Part shown: piece by piece, positions 40,487-49,837 of the stretch
Layout: each line of letters begins with the position of its first letter
How positions within the stretch are numbered: the stretch's first letter is position 1
From: Novosphingobium sp. PP1Y
GTDB taxonomy: Bacteria; Pseudomonadota; Alphaproteobacteria; Sphingomonadales; Sphingomonadaceae
Direction of reading: 5' to 3'
Assembly (NCBI RefSeq): GCF_000253255.1
Contig: NC_015580.1
Location: 961,001 to 1,025,000 of the forward strand
Length of the DNA stretch: 64,000 nt
Translations under genes and position numbers: made by a program
Notes under the pieces: generated by a model
What the model was told of the DNA's origin: nothing
What the model saw: the letters and a program-made list of their open reading frames with translations, nothing else
Database searches by the model: none

Positions 40487-43400
40487 TCAATCCTGCTCGA
40501 GAGGTGCATCGTCGGTGGTAGCGGCGTGCGCTTCGCGGTTCGGCTGGTCCTGGCGGAAGATCCGCTTAACGACGAAGAAGAACAGCGGCACGAGGAAGAC
40601 CGCCAGGACCGTCGCCGATAGCATGCCGCCCACGACCGACCAGCCGATGGCATTCTGTCCGCCGGCGCCCGCTCCGCTGGAAACCGCGAGCGGCAGCACG
40701 CCGAAGATGAATGCGAACGAGGTCATGAGGATCGGGCGCAGGCGCAGCTTGGCGGCCTGCAGCGCGGCTTCGGCGGCGCTGAGGCCATCGCGCATCTTTT
40801 CCTCGGCGAATTCGACGATGAGGATGGCGTTCTTGGCCGAGACGCCAATCGTCGTGATCAGGCCCACCTGCAGGTAGATGCCGTTGGCAAGGCCCACGAA
40901 GGTCGCGGCAAGCAAGGCGCCCACGACGCCCAGCGGCACCACGAGGATGACTGCGATCGGCACCGACCAGCTCTCGTAGAGCGCAGCAAGGCACAGGAAC
41001 ACGACCAGCAGCGAAAGCGCGTAGAGCATCGGGGCCTGGCTGCCCGACAGCTTTTCCTCATAGGAGATGCCGGTCCATTCGTAGCCGATGCCGGGCGGAA
41101 GCTTCGCTGCCAGCTCTTCCATCGCCTGCATCGCTTCGCCGGTGCTGTAGCCGGGGCCGGCGGAACCGAGTATCTCGACCGAGGAGACGCCGTTGTAGCG
41201 CTCGAGGCGAGCCGGACCGTAGCCCCACTCGGTTGAGGAGAAGGATGCCAGCGGGGCCATCTCGCCGCCGCTGCCGCGTACGAAGAGATTGCCGAGCGAT
41301 TCGGGCGTCGTGCGGAATTCGGAGTCGGCCTGCACGTAGACGCGCTTGACGCGGCCACGGTCGACGAAGTCGTCGACGTAGCTGCCGCCGAAGCCGGTGC
41401 TGAGTGTCGTGTTGATGTCCGGGATCGAAAGGCCGAAGGCGCCCGCGGCTTCCTTGTCCACGTCGAGCTTGAGCTGGGTAGTGTCCTCGATGCCATTGGG
41501 GCGCACCATTGCGAGGCGCTTGTCCTGCGCGGCCATGCCGAGCAGTTGGTTGCGCGCGGCAATCAGCGCCTCGTGGCCGAGGTTGGCCTCGTCCTTGAGT
41601 TCGAAGTCGAAGCCTGTGGCATTGCCCAGCTCCGTCACTGCCGGCGGGGCGAACGCGAAGATCTGGCCGACGCCGAGCTTGTGGAAGGCAACGTTGGCAC
41701 GCTCGGCCAGCGCGGTGACGCCCATGCCCTCGCCCTCACGTTCTTCCCAAGGGCGCAGCTTGATGAAGGCGATCGCCACGTTCTGGCTCTGTCCGGCAAA
41801 GCCGAAGCCGCCGATGCTGAGCATCGAATCGACCACGTCCTTCTCTTCGTTGAGCAGGTAGTCGGTCATGCGGTCCACGGTGCGCTGGGTTTCTTCCATG
41901 GTCGTGCCCGAGGGCATCATTGCCTGAGCGAAAAGGAAGCCCTGGTCTTCATCGGGCAGGAAGCCGCCGGGGAGGCGCCAGAACAGCACGCCCATGCCCA
42001 CGACGATCATCGCGTAGACGGCCAGTGAGCGCTTCCAGTTGCGTTCCACCCGGCGCAGGCCGTTGCTGTAGCGCTCGACGCCGCGGTCGAACGTGCGGTT
42101 GAACCAACCGAAGAAGCCGCCGCGTTCGCCATGGTCCTCGCGCGAGGGCTTGAGGATCGTCGCGCACAGGGCCGGGGTCAGGATCAGCGCGACCAGAACC
42201 GAGAGCACCATGGAGGAAACGATGGTGATGGAGAACTGGCGGAAGATGACGCCGGTGGAGCCGCCGAAGAATGCCATCGGCAGGAACACCGCCGACAGCA
42301 CGAGGCCGACACCGACCAGCGCGCCGCTGATCTCGTCCATCGATTTGCGCGCGGCTTCCTTCGGACTGAGCCCCTCGGTCTGGATCAGGCGTTCCACGTT
42401 TTCGACCACGACGATGGCGTCGTCGACCAGCAGGCCGATCGCCAACACCATGCCGAACAGGGTCAGGGTGTTGATGGTGAAGCCGGCAGCCAGAAGGATG
42501 GCAAAGGTGCCCAGCAGCACGACCGGGACCGCGATCGTCGGGATGAGCGTCGCACGCCAGTTCTGCAGGAACAGGAACATCACCACGAAGACGAGGATGA
42601 TCGCCTCGATCAGTGTGTGTTCGACCTGGCTGATGGAAAGCTCGATGAAGGTCGAGTTGTCGACCGGGTACTCGATGCGGATGTCGGCCGGGAACTGCTT
42701 GGAAACTTCTGCGACCGCCGCCTTCACGCCTTCGACAGTGTCGAGCGCATTTGCGCCGGGGGCGAGCTTGATCGCCAGCGCAGCGGCCTGCTTGCCCTTG
42801 AAGCGGGCAAGGAAGCTGTAGTTGTCGGCGCCGATCTCGACGCGGGCGACGTCGGAAAGGCGCACGTTGGCGCCGTCGCTGTCGGTGCGCAGCAGGATAT
42901 TGCCGAACTGTTCGGGGGTTTGCAGGCGCGACTGCGCGGTAACCGTTGCGTTGAGCGCCTGTCCTTCGGGTGCAGGGAGGCTGCCGACCTGGCCGGCGGA
43001 AATCTGGGCGTTCTGCGCCTTGACCGCGGCAGTGATGTCCGAGACCGTCACCTTGAGGTTGGCCATCTTGTACGGATCGAGCCAGATGCGCATGGCATAG
43101 GGAGCGCCGAGCAACTGGGTATCGCCGACGCCGTCGACACGGCTCACCGGGTCCTGCAGCTTCGAGGAGATGAGATCCCCGATGTCGACCTGGTCGTGCG
43201 ATCCGTCATCGGAATAGAGCGCCATGACGATGAGGAAGTCCTTGGCAGCGCGCGCCACGCGCACGCCTGAACGCTGGACGTCCTCGGGCAGCAGGGGTGT
43301 GGCCTGTGCCAGCTTGTTCTGGACCTGGACTTGCGCGGTATCGGGGTCGGTGCCCTGGTCGAAGGTCAGCGTGATCGCGAGGTTGCCCGCCGAATCGCTC

Positions 43401-43642
43401 GTCGACGAGAAGTAGCGCAGGTTGTCGATGCCCTTCATCTGCTGCTCGATCACCTGCGTGGTGGTGTTCTCGAGCGTCTGGGCATCGGCGCCGGGATACG
43501 TCGTGCTGACCGTCACCGCCGGCGCGGCGATGGTCGGGAACTGGGCGACCGGCAGAACCCGCAGGGCGATGATGCCCGCGAGCATGACGACAATGGCGAT
43601 GACCCAGGCGAAGATGGGTCTGTCGATGAAATAGCGCGACAT
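40487..43642 (-). CDS. RND multidrug efflux transporter (HAE1 family)
   Basis: A 1051-residue inner-membrane proton-driven exporter of the AcrB/MexB type. The N-terminus MSRYFIDRPIFAWVIAIVVM, the FGMVLAIGLLVDDAIVVVEN helix with the proton-relay aspartates, and YALSLLVVFLCLAALYESW near the end are HAE1 signatures. Twelve membrane helices and two large periplasmic loops are expected from the length. It exports hydrophobic toxins and drugs; the actual substrates are unknown. It lies between the adapter and channel genes in one operon. Confidence 0.95.
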   Translation of the reverse strand: MSRYFIDRPIFAWVIAIVVMLAGIIALRVLPVAQFPTIAAPAVTVSTTYPGADAQTLENTTTQVIEQQMKGIDNLRYFSSTSDSAGNLAITLTFDQGTDPDTAQVQVQNKLAQATPLLPEDVQRSGVRVARAAKDFLIVMALYSDDGSHDQVDIGDLISSKLQDPVSRVDGVGDTQLLGAPYAMRIWLDPYKMANLKVTVSDITAAVKAQNAQISAGQVGSLPAPEGQALNATVTAQSRLQTPEQFGNILLRTDSDGANVRLSDVARVEIGADNYSFLARFKGKQAAALAIKLAPGANALDTVEGVKAAVAEVSKQFPADIRIEYPVDNSTFIELSISQVEHTLIEAIILVFVVMFLFLQNWRATLIPTIAVPVVLLGTFAILLAAGFTINTLTLFGMVLAIGLLVDDAIVVVENVERLIQTEGLSPKEAARKSMDEISGALVGVGLVLSAVFLPMAFFGGSTGVIFRQFSITIVSSMVLSVLVALILTPALCATILKPSREDHGERGGFFGWFNRTFDRGVERYSNGLRRVERNWKRSLAVYAMIVVGMGVLFWRLPGGFLPDEDQGFLFAQAMMPSGTTMEETQRTVDRMTDYLLNEEKDVVDSMLSIGGFGFAGQSQNVAIAFIKLRPWEEREGEGMGVTALAERANVAFHKLGVGQIFAFAPPAVTELGNATGFDFELKDEANLGHEALIAARNQLLGMAAQDKRLAMVRPNGIEDTTQLKLDVDKEAAGAFGLSIPDINTTLSTGFGGSYVDDFVDRGRVKRVYVQADSEFRTTPESLGNLFVRGSGGEMAPLASFSSTEWGYGPARLERYNGVSSVEILGSAGPGYSTGEAMQAMEELAAKLPPGIGYEWTGISYEEKLSGSQAPMLYALSLLVVFLCLAALYESWSVPIAVILVVPLGVVGALLAATFVGLANGIYLQVGLITTIGVSAKNAILIVEFAEEKMRDGLSAAEAALQAAKLRLRPILMTSFAFIFGVLPLAVSSGAGAGGQNAIGWSVVGGMLSATVLAVFLVPLFFFVVKRIFRQDQPNREAHAATTDDAPLEQD

Positions 43643-43648
43643 GACGGA

Positions 43649-44833
43649 TCAGCGCCTTTCGGCGACGGTTGCAGTCTTGGTCTTGGTGCGGTCAGGCGTC
43701 CTGGCGGCCGTGACCTGCTGCGGGGCCCCGGGAGTGACCGTGGTGCCGGCCCGCAGGCCGGAGAGTCCTTCGACGATAAGCCGGTCGCCGGGTTTCAGGC
43801 CTTCGGTGACGAGCCACTTGTCCCCGATCGGGCGTTCTGCCTTGACCTGGCGCATCTCCACCTTGTTCTCGGCGTTGACCACCAGCGCCGTGGCGCGTCC
43901 GCGCGGGTCGCGGCTGATGCCCTGCTGCGGGGCGAGGATAGCGTTCTGCTTCTCCCCCTCGACGAGCCGGGCCCGCACGAACATGCCGGGCAGCAACAGG
44001 CCGTCCGGGTTGGGGAAAGTGGCGCGCAGGGTGACGCTGCCGGTCTCGGGATCGACCGAAACTTCGGCGAATTGCAGCCTGCCTTCGATGGGATAGGTCT
44101 TGCCGTTGGGCAGGATCAGCTTGACGCGGGCGCTGTCACGGCTCTCCCGCGAGAGGCCGCCGCTTGCCAGCGCTTCCTTGAGGTCGAGGATCTGCGCAGC
44201 GGACTGGGTCACGTCTACGTAAACGCTCTGGGTGCTCATGATCGTTGCCAGCGGATCGCTCTGGCCGGTCTGGACCAAGGCGCCGCGGGTATAGAACGAT
44301 CGGCCGATCCGCCCGGAGATGGGCGCGCGGATGCGCGTGAACTCCAGGTTGACGCGGGCCGAATCAACGGCCGATTTTTGCGCCGCAACATTGGCTTTCG
44401 CCTGCTGCGCGGCCGCTAGCGCATTGTCGTATTCCTGCTTGCTGACCGCATTGATCGTGACAAGGTCGCGAAACCGATCGGCCTGCAGCTGGGTCGATCC
44501 CACGGTCGCCCGGGCGTTGGCAAGATTGCCCTGCGCGGTGCCCAGCGCGGCCCGGTACGGTGCGTCCTCGATCTCGTAAAGGATCTGTCCGGCCTTCACG
44601 TAGCTGCCCTCCGCGAAGAGACGCTTGCGGATCACGCCGCTGATCTGGGGGCGAACCTCGGAAGTTTCAGAGGCTTGAATTCGGCCCGGGAGGTCCGTCG
44701 TCAGTTCCACCGGTTGCTCGGCAAGCTTGACGACGCCGACCTTCGGCGCCGGGGGCTGCGGCTGTTCTGACGAGCTGCAGCCGGCCAGAAGGGCCAGTGC
44801 GAGCACCATGGAGGAGGCGTTCTTAAAGGTCAT
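43649..44833 (-). CDS. RND efflux periplasmic adapter
   Basis: A 394-residue membrane-fusion protein. It is an inner-membrane lipoprotein (LALALLAGCSSSEQPQ) with lipoyl and alpha-hairpin regions around GSYVKAGQILYEIEDAPY and the hairpin halves, then a beta-barrel part. It is the first gene of the efflux operon. The ATG at 44831-44833 follows AAGGTG; a GTG two codons upstream is possible. A perfect 20-base palindrome lies just upstream, between it and the TetR gene. Confidence 0.93.
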   Translation of the reverse strand: MTFKNASSMVLALALLAGCSSSEQPQPPAPKVGVVKLAEQPVELTTDLPGRIQASETSEVRPQISGVIRKRLFAEGSYVKAGQILYEIEDAPYRAALGTAQGNLANARATVGSTQLQADRFRDLVTINAVSKQEYDNALAAAQQAKANVAAQKSAVDSARVNLEFTRIRAPISGRIGRSFYTRGALVQTGQSDPLATIMSTQSVYVDVTQSAAQILDLKEALASGGLSRESRDSARVKLILPNGKTYPIEGRLQFAEVSVDPETGSVTLRATFPNPDGLLLPGMFVRARLVEGEKQNAILAPQQGISRDPRGRATALVVNAENKVEMRQVKAERPIGDKWLVTEGLKPGDRLIVEGLSGLRAGTTVTPGAPQQVTAARTPDRTKTKTATVAERR

Positions 44834-44860
44834 GTTCACCTTGGGGGGATCAAGGAAATC

Positions 44861-44880
44861 CGGAATGAACGTTCATTCCG
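44861..44880. promoter_or_regulatory. TetR operator of the efflux operon
   Basis: CGGAATGAACGTTCATTCCG is a perfect 20-base palindrome in the 102-base gap between the adapter gene (minus) and the divergent tetR (plus). TetR-family regulators bind this kind of site, and its place lets one repressor control both directions. Confidence 0.85.
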
Positions 44881-44935
44881 CTTGCAGCCCTCTAAACACT
44901 CTGCCAATGTGGCGTCAAGCGAATTGGAGGGGAAA

Positions 44936-45532
44936 TTGGCTGGCGATTGTGCAGTGCAGCAGAAATTGAGTGCGGAGGACAAGGTGGTCTTCGCCGCGCG
45001 CAAGTTGTTTGCGGAAAGGGGGTTTCACCAGACGGCCATGGCCGATCTGGCGAAAGAGGCCGAAGTCAGCGTCGGTGCCATCTATCGCGTGTTTCCCAGC
45101 AAGCAGGACATCATCCGCGCAATTATTCAGGCCGATACCGCGCGCCTGCTTGTCGAACTTACCTCCGACGTCTGCCGCATTCGCAAAGGCGAGGCGTCCA
45201 TCGGAGCCGTGCTGGAGGAAATGATTGTCCGCTGTAGCGTCGAGAAGGATTCGGCGCTGATCCACGAGGTGCTGGCCGAAGGGCATCGCAATCCGGAAGT
45301 GGCCGAGGCCGTCCGCGCCATCAACCTGCAATATCGCGCGATCTTCCGCGAAATGGCCCTCGTCGCCAATCCCGATCTGAGCGAACCAGAACTCTACGGT
45401 GCCGAAGAACTGCTGCTCGCCTGCCTGTTTTCTTCCGGTCACCGCGAGTTGACGAGCTGCCGCCTCAGTGCGCGGGAATCCGCTCGACTGGTGACCAGTC
45501 TGATCCTGCGCGGGCTCGGATCAGAAACGTAA
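44936..45532 (+). CDS. TetR family repressor of the efflux operon
   Basis: A 198-residue repressor. The N-terminal helix-turn-helix is FAARKLFAERGFHQTAMADLAKEAEVSVGAIYRVFPSKQ, followed by a divergent ligand-binding domain. The start is a TTG at 44936 with GGAGGGG directly upstream. An in-frame ATG at 44882 lies beside the operator and is less likely. It probably senses a toxic substrate of the pump. It ends two bases before the convergent enoyl-CoA hydratase gene. Confidence 0.88.
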   Translation: MAGDCAVQQKLSAEDKVVFAARKLFAERGFHQTAMADLAKEAEVSVGAIYRVFPSKQDIIRAIIQADTARLLVELTSDVCRIRKGEASIGAVLEEMIVRCSVEKDSALIHEVLAEGHRNPEVAEAVRAINLQYRAIFREMALVANPDLSEPELYGAEELLLACLFSSGHRELTSCRLSARESARLVTSLILRGLGSET

Positions 45533-45534
45533 GG

Positions 45535-46278
45535 TCATGAGCGCCGGCGAGCCACGAACGCCGCGGCGCGTTCCTCGAATTCGGGTGCGGTGAAGGCTGC
45601 TGCGAAGAGGTCGAGCGAGCCCCGGTCGTCCTCGATCTGTCCGTCGCGGGCCCAGCGGATCATCTGCTTGAGGCCCTTGAGGCTGTAGGTGGCATTGGCG
45701 GCGATCGAGGCGGCAAGGGCATGGGCGCTTTCGGCCAGTTCCTCGACCAGACCGATGCGCAAGGCTTCTTCGGCGTCGATCAACGTGCCGGTGTAGAGCA
45801 GGCGACTGGCCTGTCCGGGGCCGACGAGATCGACCAGCAACCGGGTGTCGTGCAGCGGGTAAACGATGCCCAGCTTGGCCGGCGTCACTCCGAAGCGGGC
45901 GCGCCGCGTCGCCAGGCGCATGTCGCAGGCAAGTGCGAGGCCCAGCCCTCCGCCGATGCAGTCGCCATCGACGAAAGCGATGGTCGGCATGGGGGCGCGT
46001 GTCAATTCGTACTGGGCGCGGTTGATCGCCGCCTGGTTGGCCGCGAGCCAGTCTGGGTTGGCGCGGTTGTCGAGCATCTCGGAAATATCGGCCCCGGCGC
46101 AGAACATGCCCGGGTGGCTGCCGGTCAGCACCATGACCTTTACGGCGCTGTCGCCCGCTGCTTCCGCGACCAGTTCCGGCAGGCGCGCCCACATGTCCTG
46201 TCGAAACGCATTGCGGCGCTCGGGCCGGTCGATCTCGATGCGGGCGACGGCGCCTTCGCGGACGAGGTGTAGGGACAT
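45535..46278 (-). CDS. Enoyl-CoA hydratase/isomerase family protein
   Basis: A 247-residue crotonase-fold protein. The oxyanion-hole blocks are FCAGADISEMLD and the IGGGLGLALACDMRLATRRARFG region. A glutamate pair of a standard hydratase is not clear in the usual place, so isomerase, hydrolase or hydratase activity cannot be told. The start is the ATG at 46276-46278. The frame is open further upstream without a good start. It is not obviously linked to its neighbours. Confidence 0.85.
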   Translation of the reverse strand: MSLHLVREGAVARIEIDRPERRNAFRQDMWARLPELVAEAAGDSAVKVMVLTGSHPGMFCAGADISEMLDNRANPDWLAANQAAINRAQYELTRAPMPTIAFVDGDCIGGGLGLALACDMRLATRRARFGVTPAKLGIVYPLHDTRLLVDLVGPGQASRLLYTGTLIDAEEALRIGLVEELAESAHALAASIAANATYSLKGLKQMIRWARDGQIEDDRGSLDLFAAAFTAPEFEERAAAFVARRRS

Positions 46279-46414
46279 GAACGAGCTCCGGATGGTGGAT
46301 TCAGGACCTGGGAGTGGTCCATAGAAGTTCGCGATATTGCCGTCACCCCGGACTTGGTCCTGACGCTCCCTTTTGCGGAGGCGACGTTTGCGGGCGGGGA
46401 TAGCCGCAGCGGGC

Positions 46415-47311
46415 TCAGGCGACGAGGCCGCTGGCCGTGGCGAGATAAGCGGGCAGGCTCGTGCGAAGGGCTTCGACCATGGCGCTGACCTTGGGCGAGA
46501 GGTGGCGGCGCTGCGGATAGACGGCCCAGATCGGCTCCTCCTCGGGGTTGAGATCGGGCAGGACGGGTTCAAGCCGGCCTTCGCTAAGGTGATTGCCGAG
46601 ATAGAAGCGCGGGACCTGGCAGATGCCCATGTCTGCGAGCGCCGCCTCGATCAGCGCATTGCCGCTGTTGCAGCGCCAGCGCCCTTGCGGGCGGAACGTC
46701 GCGTTGCCCTTGAACAGCCACTGCGCACTCGATCCCACGAGGCACTCGTGCCGGCGCAGGTCCTCGATGTCCGCGGGCCGACCGCGGCGGGAGAGATAGG
46801 CCGGAGAGGCAAGGGTGATGAGCGCGCGCGAAGCCACCCGCGTGGCGACGAGGCGGGAATCGTTGAGTTGGCCGGTACGGATCGCAAGGTCATAGCCATC
46901 GGCGATGAGGTCGACGACGGCATTGTCGAGATCGAGCGTGACCGTCAGCGACGGGTAGGTGGTCGACAGCTCGCGCACGATCGGCGCCACGAATTTCTCG
47001 CCCAGCGCATAGGAGCAGGTGATGCGCAAGTGTCCGCTCGGTTCGCCTTGCGAGGCGATGGCGGCGATGGCCTCGTCGCGCTCCTCGATCAGGCGCTTGC
47101 AGGTCTCGAGAAAGATCTGCCCCGTCTCGGTCAGGCGCAGTGAGCGGGTGGTGCGGTGCAGGAGCTGGGCCTGCAAGCGGCCTTCCAGCCGCGCGAGCGA
47201 GCGGCTCATGTGCGTCACCGAGGCGCCATAGGCCTGCGCTGCGGCCGTGAAACTGCCCAGACGTGCGACCATCGCGAACTCTTCGATACCGTCCCAGTTG
47301 GCCAGCACCAT
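46415..47311 (-). CDS. LysR family regulator
   Basis: A 298-residue LysR-type regulator. The N-terminal helix-turn-helix is FAMVARLGSFTAAAQAYGASVTHMSRSLARLEGRLQ, and the substrate-binding domain follows (SGHLRITCSYALGEKFVAPI). It belongs to the group that often acts on oxidative or aldehyde stress genes. It is divergent from the formaldehyde-detoxifying ADH gene, which LysR regulators commonly control. An inverted repeat lies in the shared gap. Confidence 0.88.
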   Translation of the reverse strand: MVLANWDGIEEFAMVARLGSFTAAAQAYGASVTHMSRSLARLEGRLQAQLLHRTTRSLRLTETGQIFLETCKRLIEERDEAIAAIASQGEPSGHLRITCSYALGEKFVAPIVRELSTTYPSLTVTLDLDNAVVDLIADGYDLAIRTGQLNDSRLVATRVASRALITLASPAYLSRRGRPADIEDLRRHECLVGSSAQWLFKGNATFRPQGRWRCNSGNALIEAALADMGICQVPRFYLGNHLSEGRLEPVLPDLNPEEEPIWAVYPQRRHLSPKVSAMVEALRTSLPAYLATASGLVA

Positions 47312-47321
47312 TATCCCCTTG

Positions 47322-47359
47322 CTGTGATAATCCTTTTCCTGCGGGGCGCTTTATCACAG
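47322..47359. promoter_or_regulatory. Inverted repeat, candidate LysR site
   Basis: CTGTGATAA (47322-47330) and TTATCACAG (47351-47359) are exact inverted repeats separated by 20 bases, in the 95-base gap between lysR and adhC. The left arm lies 11 bases before the LysR start codon. Two half-sites on the same side as the regulator's start are common for LysR autoregulation. Confidence 0.6.
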
Positions 47360-47406
47360 TACCTGCGAGTCCTACAAAGCGCTTCGATCAAGAGGAGTTT
47401 GCGCAC

Positions 47407-48519
47407 ATGAAGACCCGCGCCGCAGTCGCTTTCGAAGCGAAGAAACCGCTGGAAATCGTCGAAGTCGACCTGGAAGGCCCCAAGGAAGGCGAAGTCCTGG
47501 TCGAAATCATGGCGACCGGCATCTGCCACACCGACGCCTACACGCTCGACGGACTCGATTCCGAAGGCATCTTTCCCTCGATCCTGGGCCACGAAGGCGC
47601 AGGTATCGTGCGTGAAGTCGGCCCGGGCGTCACCAGCGTGAAGCCGGACGATCACGTGATTCCGCTCTACACGCCGGAATGCCGCCAGTGTAAGTCGTGC
47701 CTCTCGGGCAAGACCAACCTGTGCACCGCGATCCGTGCGACGCAGGGGCAGGGCCTGATGCCAGACGGCACCAGCCGCTTCTCCTACAAGGGTGAGAAGA
47801 TCTTCCACTACATGGGCTGTTCGACTTTCTCGAACTTCACCGTCCTGCCCGAGATCGCCGTCGCCAAGATCCGCGAGGATGCTCCGTTCCAGACCTCGTG
47901 CTACATCGGCTGCGGTGTTACCACCGGCGTTGGCGCAGTGACCAACACCGCCAAGGTACAGGTCGGCGACAATGTCGTCGTCTTCGGCCTGGGCGGTATC
48001 GGCCTGAACGTGATCCAGGGCGCCAAGCTGGCCGGTGCCAACAAGATCATCGGCGTCGACATCAACCCGGACCGCGAGGACTGGGGCCGCAAGTTCGGCA
48101 TGACCGAGTTCCTCGACGTGAAGGGCATGAGCCGCGAGGACACCATCGCCAAGGTCCTGCAGATGACCGACGGAGGTGCGGACTACACTTTCGATTGCAC
48201 CGGCAACACCGAAGTGATGCGCACGGCGCTCGAATGCTGCCATCGCGGCTGGGGTGAATCGATCATCATCGGCGTTGCCGAAGCGGGCAAGGAAATCGCC
48301 ACCCGTCCGTTCCAGCTCGTCACCGGTCGCGTCTGGAAGGGCACGGCTTTCGGCGGCGCGAAGGGCCGCACCGATGTGCCCAAGATCGTCGACTGGTACA
48401 TGAACGGCAAGATCCAGATCGACCCGATGATCACCCACGTCCTTTCCCTTGAAGAAATCAACAAGGGTTTCGATCTGATGCACGCGGGTGAGAGCATCCG
48501 CAGTGTAGTCGTCTACTAA
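47407..48519 (+). CDS. adhC: S-(hydroxymethyl)glutathione dehydrogenase / class III alcohol dehydrogenase
   Basis: A 370-residue zinc alcohol dehydrogenase of the glutathione-dependent formaldehyde class. GHEGAGIVREVG, the structural zinc cysteines in CRQCKSCLSGKTNLC, and GLGGIGLNVIQGAKLAGA for NAD binding are visible. It oxidises the formaldehyde-glutathione adduct to S-formylglutathione, which the hydrolase two genes downstream then opens to formate. The ATG at 47407 has GAGGAG upstream. Confidence 0.95.
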   Translation: MKTRAAVAFEAKKPLEIVEVDLEGPKEGEVLVEIMATGICHTDAYTLDGLDSEGIFPSILGHEGAGIVREVGPGVTSVKPDDHVIPLYTPECRQCKSCLSGKTNLCTAIRATQGQGLMPDGTSRFSYKGEKIFHYMGCSTFSNFTVLPEIAVAKIREDAPFQTSCYIGCGVTTGVGAVTNTAKVQVGDNVVVFGLGGIGLNVIQGAKLAGANKIIGVDINPDREDWGRKFGMTEFLDVKGMSREDTIAKVLQMTDGGADYTFDCTGNTEVMRTALECCHRGWGESIIIGVAEAGKEIATRPFQLVTGRVWKGTAFGGAKGRTDVPKIVDWYMNGKIQIDPMITHVLSLEEINKGFDLMHAGESIRSVVVY

Positions 48520-48540
48520 GCTTCAAGAGGGGATAGCCCG

Positions 48541-48924
48541 ATGTTCACGCATATCATGGTCGGCTCCAACGACCCCGCGAAGGCCAAGCAGTTCTACGAC
48601 GCGACCCTGGGTGCACTGGGGATCGGGGAAGGAATGACCTTCGGCGATCGCGTTTATTACCAGAGCCCGACCGGCGCTTTCGGCGTCGGAAAGCCGGCCG
48701 ACGGCAATGCGGCGTGCCATGCCAATGGCGGGACGATCGGCTTCGCCGCGGCCACCAAGGAGGCAGTCGACGCCTTCCACGCGGCCGGCCTTGCCCATGG
48801 CGGTAGCGACGAAGGTGCGCCGGGAAGGCGCGCGCAGGCCCCCGGCAATGCTTATGGCGCCTACTTGCGCGACCCTTGCGGCAACAAGATCTGCGCCTTC
48901 ACCCAGTTGCCCGAGGGCGAGTGA
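48541..48924 (+). CDS. VOC (glyoxalase) family protein
   Basis: A 127-residue vicinal-oxygen-chelate protein: MFTHIMVGSNDPAKAKQFYD at the start and DPCGNKICAF at the end, with internal GGTIGFAAATKEAVDAFH. The fold binds a metal through histidine and glutamate; this copy sits between two formaldehyde-detoxification genes and may aid glutathione-adduct handling, but that is conjecture. It ends four bases before the hydrolase start. Confidence 0.85.
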   Translation: MFTHIMVGSNDPAKAKQFYDATLGALGIGEGMTFGDRVYYQSPTGAFGVGKPADGNAACHANGGTIGFAAATKEAVDAFHAAGLAHGGSDEGAPGRRAQAPGNAYGAYLRDPCGNKICAFTQLPEGE

Positions 48925-48928
48925 CGCA

Positions 48929-49768
48929 GTGACTCTGGAAACCGTTTCGACCAACAAGTCCTTCGGCGGCGTCCAGGGCGTCTATCGGCACCAGTCCGCG
49001 CAGACGAAGACGGAGATGACATTCTCTGTCTTCGTCCCGGACCATGCGCCGGGCGCGAAACTTCCGGTGCTGTGGTATCTTTCGGGGCTGACCTGCACCC
49101 ATGCCAATGTCACCGAAAAGGGCGAATTTCGCGCCGCCTGCGCAAAGCATGGCGTGATTTTCATCGCTCCCGATACGTCGCCGCGCGGCGACGACGTGCC
49201 GGACGATGAGGCTTACGACTTCGGCAAGGGCGCAGGCTTCTACGTCGATGCGACGCAGGAGCCCTGGGCGAAGAACTTTCGCATGCGCTCCTACATCGAG
49301 CAGGAACTTCCCGCGCTGATTGCCGCGAACTTCCCGGTCGACATGGGCCGACAGGGCATCACCGGCCACTCGATGGGCGGCCATGGTGCGCTCACCATCG
49401 GCCTGCGCAATGCCGGGCGGTTCCGCTCGGTGAGCGCCTTTTCGCCGATCGTCTCGCCCTTGTCCTGCCCCTGGGGCGACAAGGCGTTGACCGGCTACAT
49501 CGGCGGCGACCGTGCTAACTGGCGCGAATACGATGCCTGCGCCCTGATCGAGGACGGCGCTCGCCTGCCCGACCTGCTGGTCGACCAGGGCACGGCGGAC
49601 GGCTTCCTCGAGGAACAGCTGCGCACCGATCTGCTCATCCAGGCCTGCGAGAAGACGGGCCAGCCGGCAACGATCCGGATGCAGGAAGGCTACGACCACT
49701 CCTACTACTTCATCTCGACGTTCATGGCCGAGCATGTCGACTGGCATGCCGAGCGCCTGAAAGCCTGA
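48929..49768 (+). CDS. fghA: S-formylglutathione hydrolase
   Basis: A 279-residue esterase D-type hydrolase. The nucleophile elbow is TGHSMGGHGALTI, the aspartate lies in LLVDQGTADGF, and the histidine is in EGYDHSYYFI. It releases formate and glutathione from S-formylglutathione, the product of the upstream ADH. The start is the GTG at 48929 (MTLETVSTNKSF), with GAGGGCGAG upstream. The downstream FNT channel and FdhD fit a formate-handling block. Confidence 0.93.
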   Translation: MTLETVSTNKSFGGVQGVYRHQSAQTKTEMTFSVFVPDHAPGAKLPVLWYLSGLTCTHANVTEKGEFRAACAKHGVIFIAPDTSPRGDDVPDDEAYDFGKGAGFYVDATQEPWAKNFRMRSYIEQELPALIAANFPVDMGRQGITGHSMGGHGALTIGLRNAGRFRSVSAFSPIVSPLSCPWGDKALTGYIGGDRANWREYDACALIEDGARLPDLLVDQGTADGFLEEQLRTDLLIQACEKTGQPATIRMQEGYDHSYYFISTFMAEHVDWHAERLKA

Positions 49769-49775
49769 CCGGAAG

Positions 49776-49801
49776 GGAACATCGCGGTAAGCTGAGACGT
49801 T
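49776..49801 (+). promoter_or_regulatory. EcfG-type promoter of the FNT channel gene
   Basis: GGAAC (49776-49780), 17 bases, then CGTT (49798-49801), an exact EcfG consensus, 36 bases before the ATG at 49838. It would bring the channel gene under the general stress regulon, independent of the fghA transcript. Confidence 0.78.
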
Positions 49802-49837
49802 TCTTCCGGGCAATCCGCCGGAGGAACCAGACGCGCG

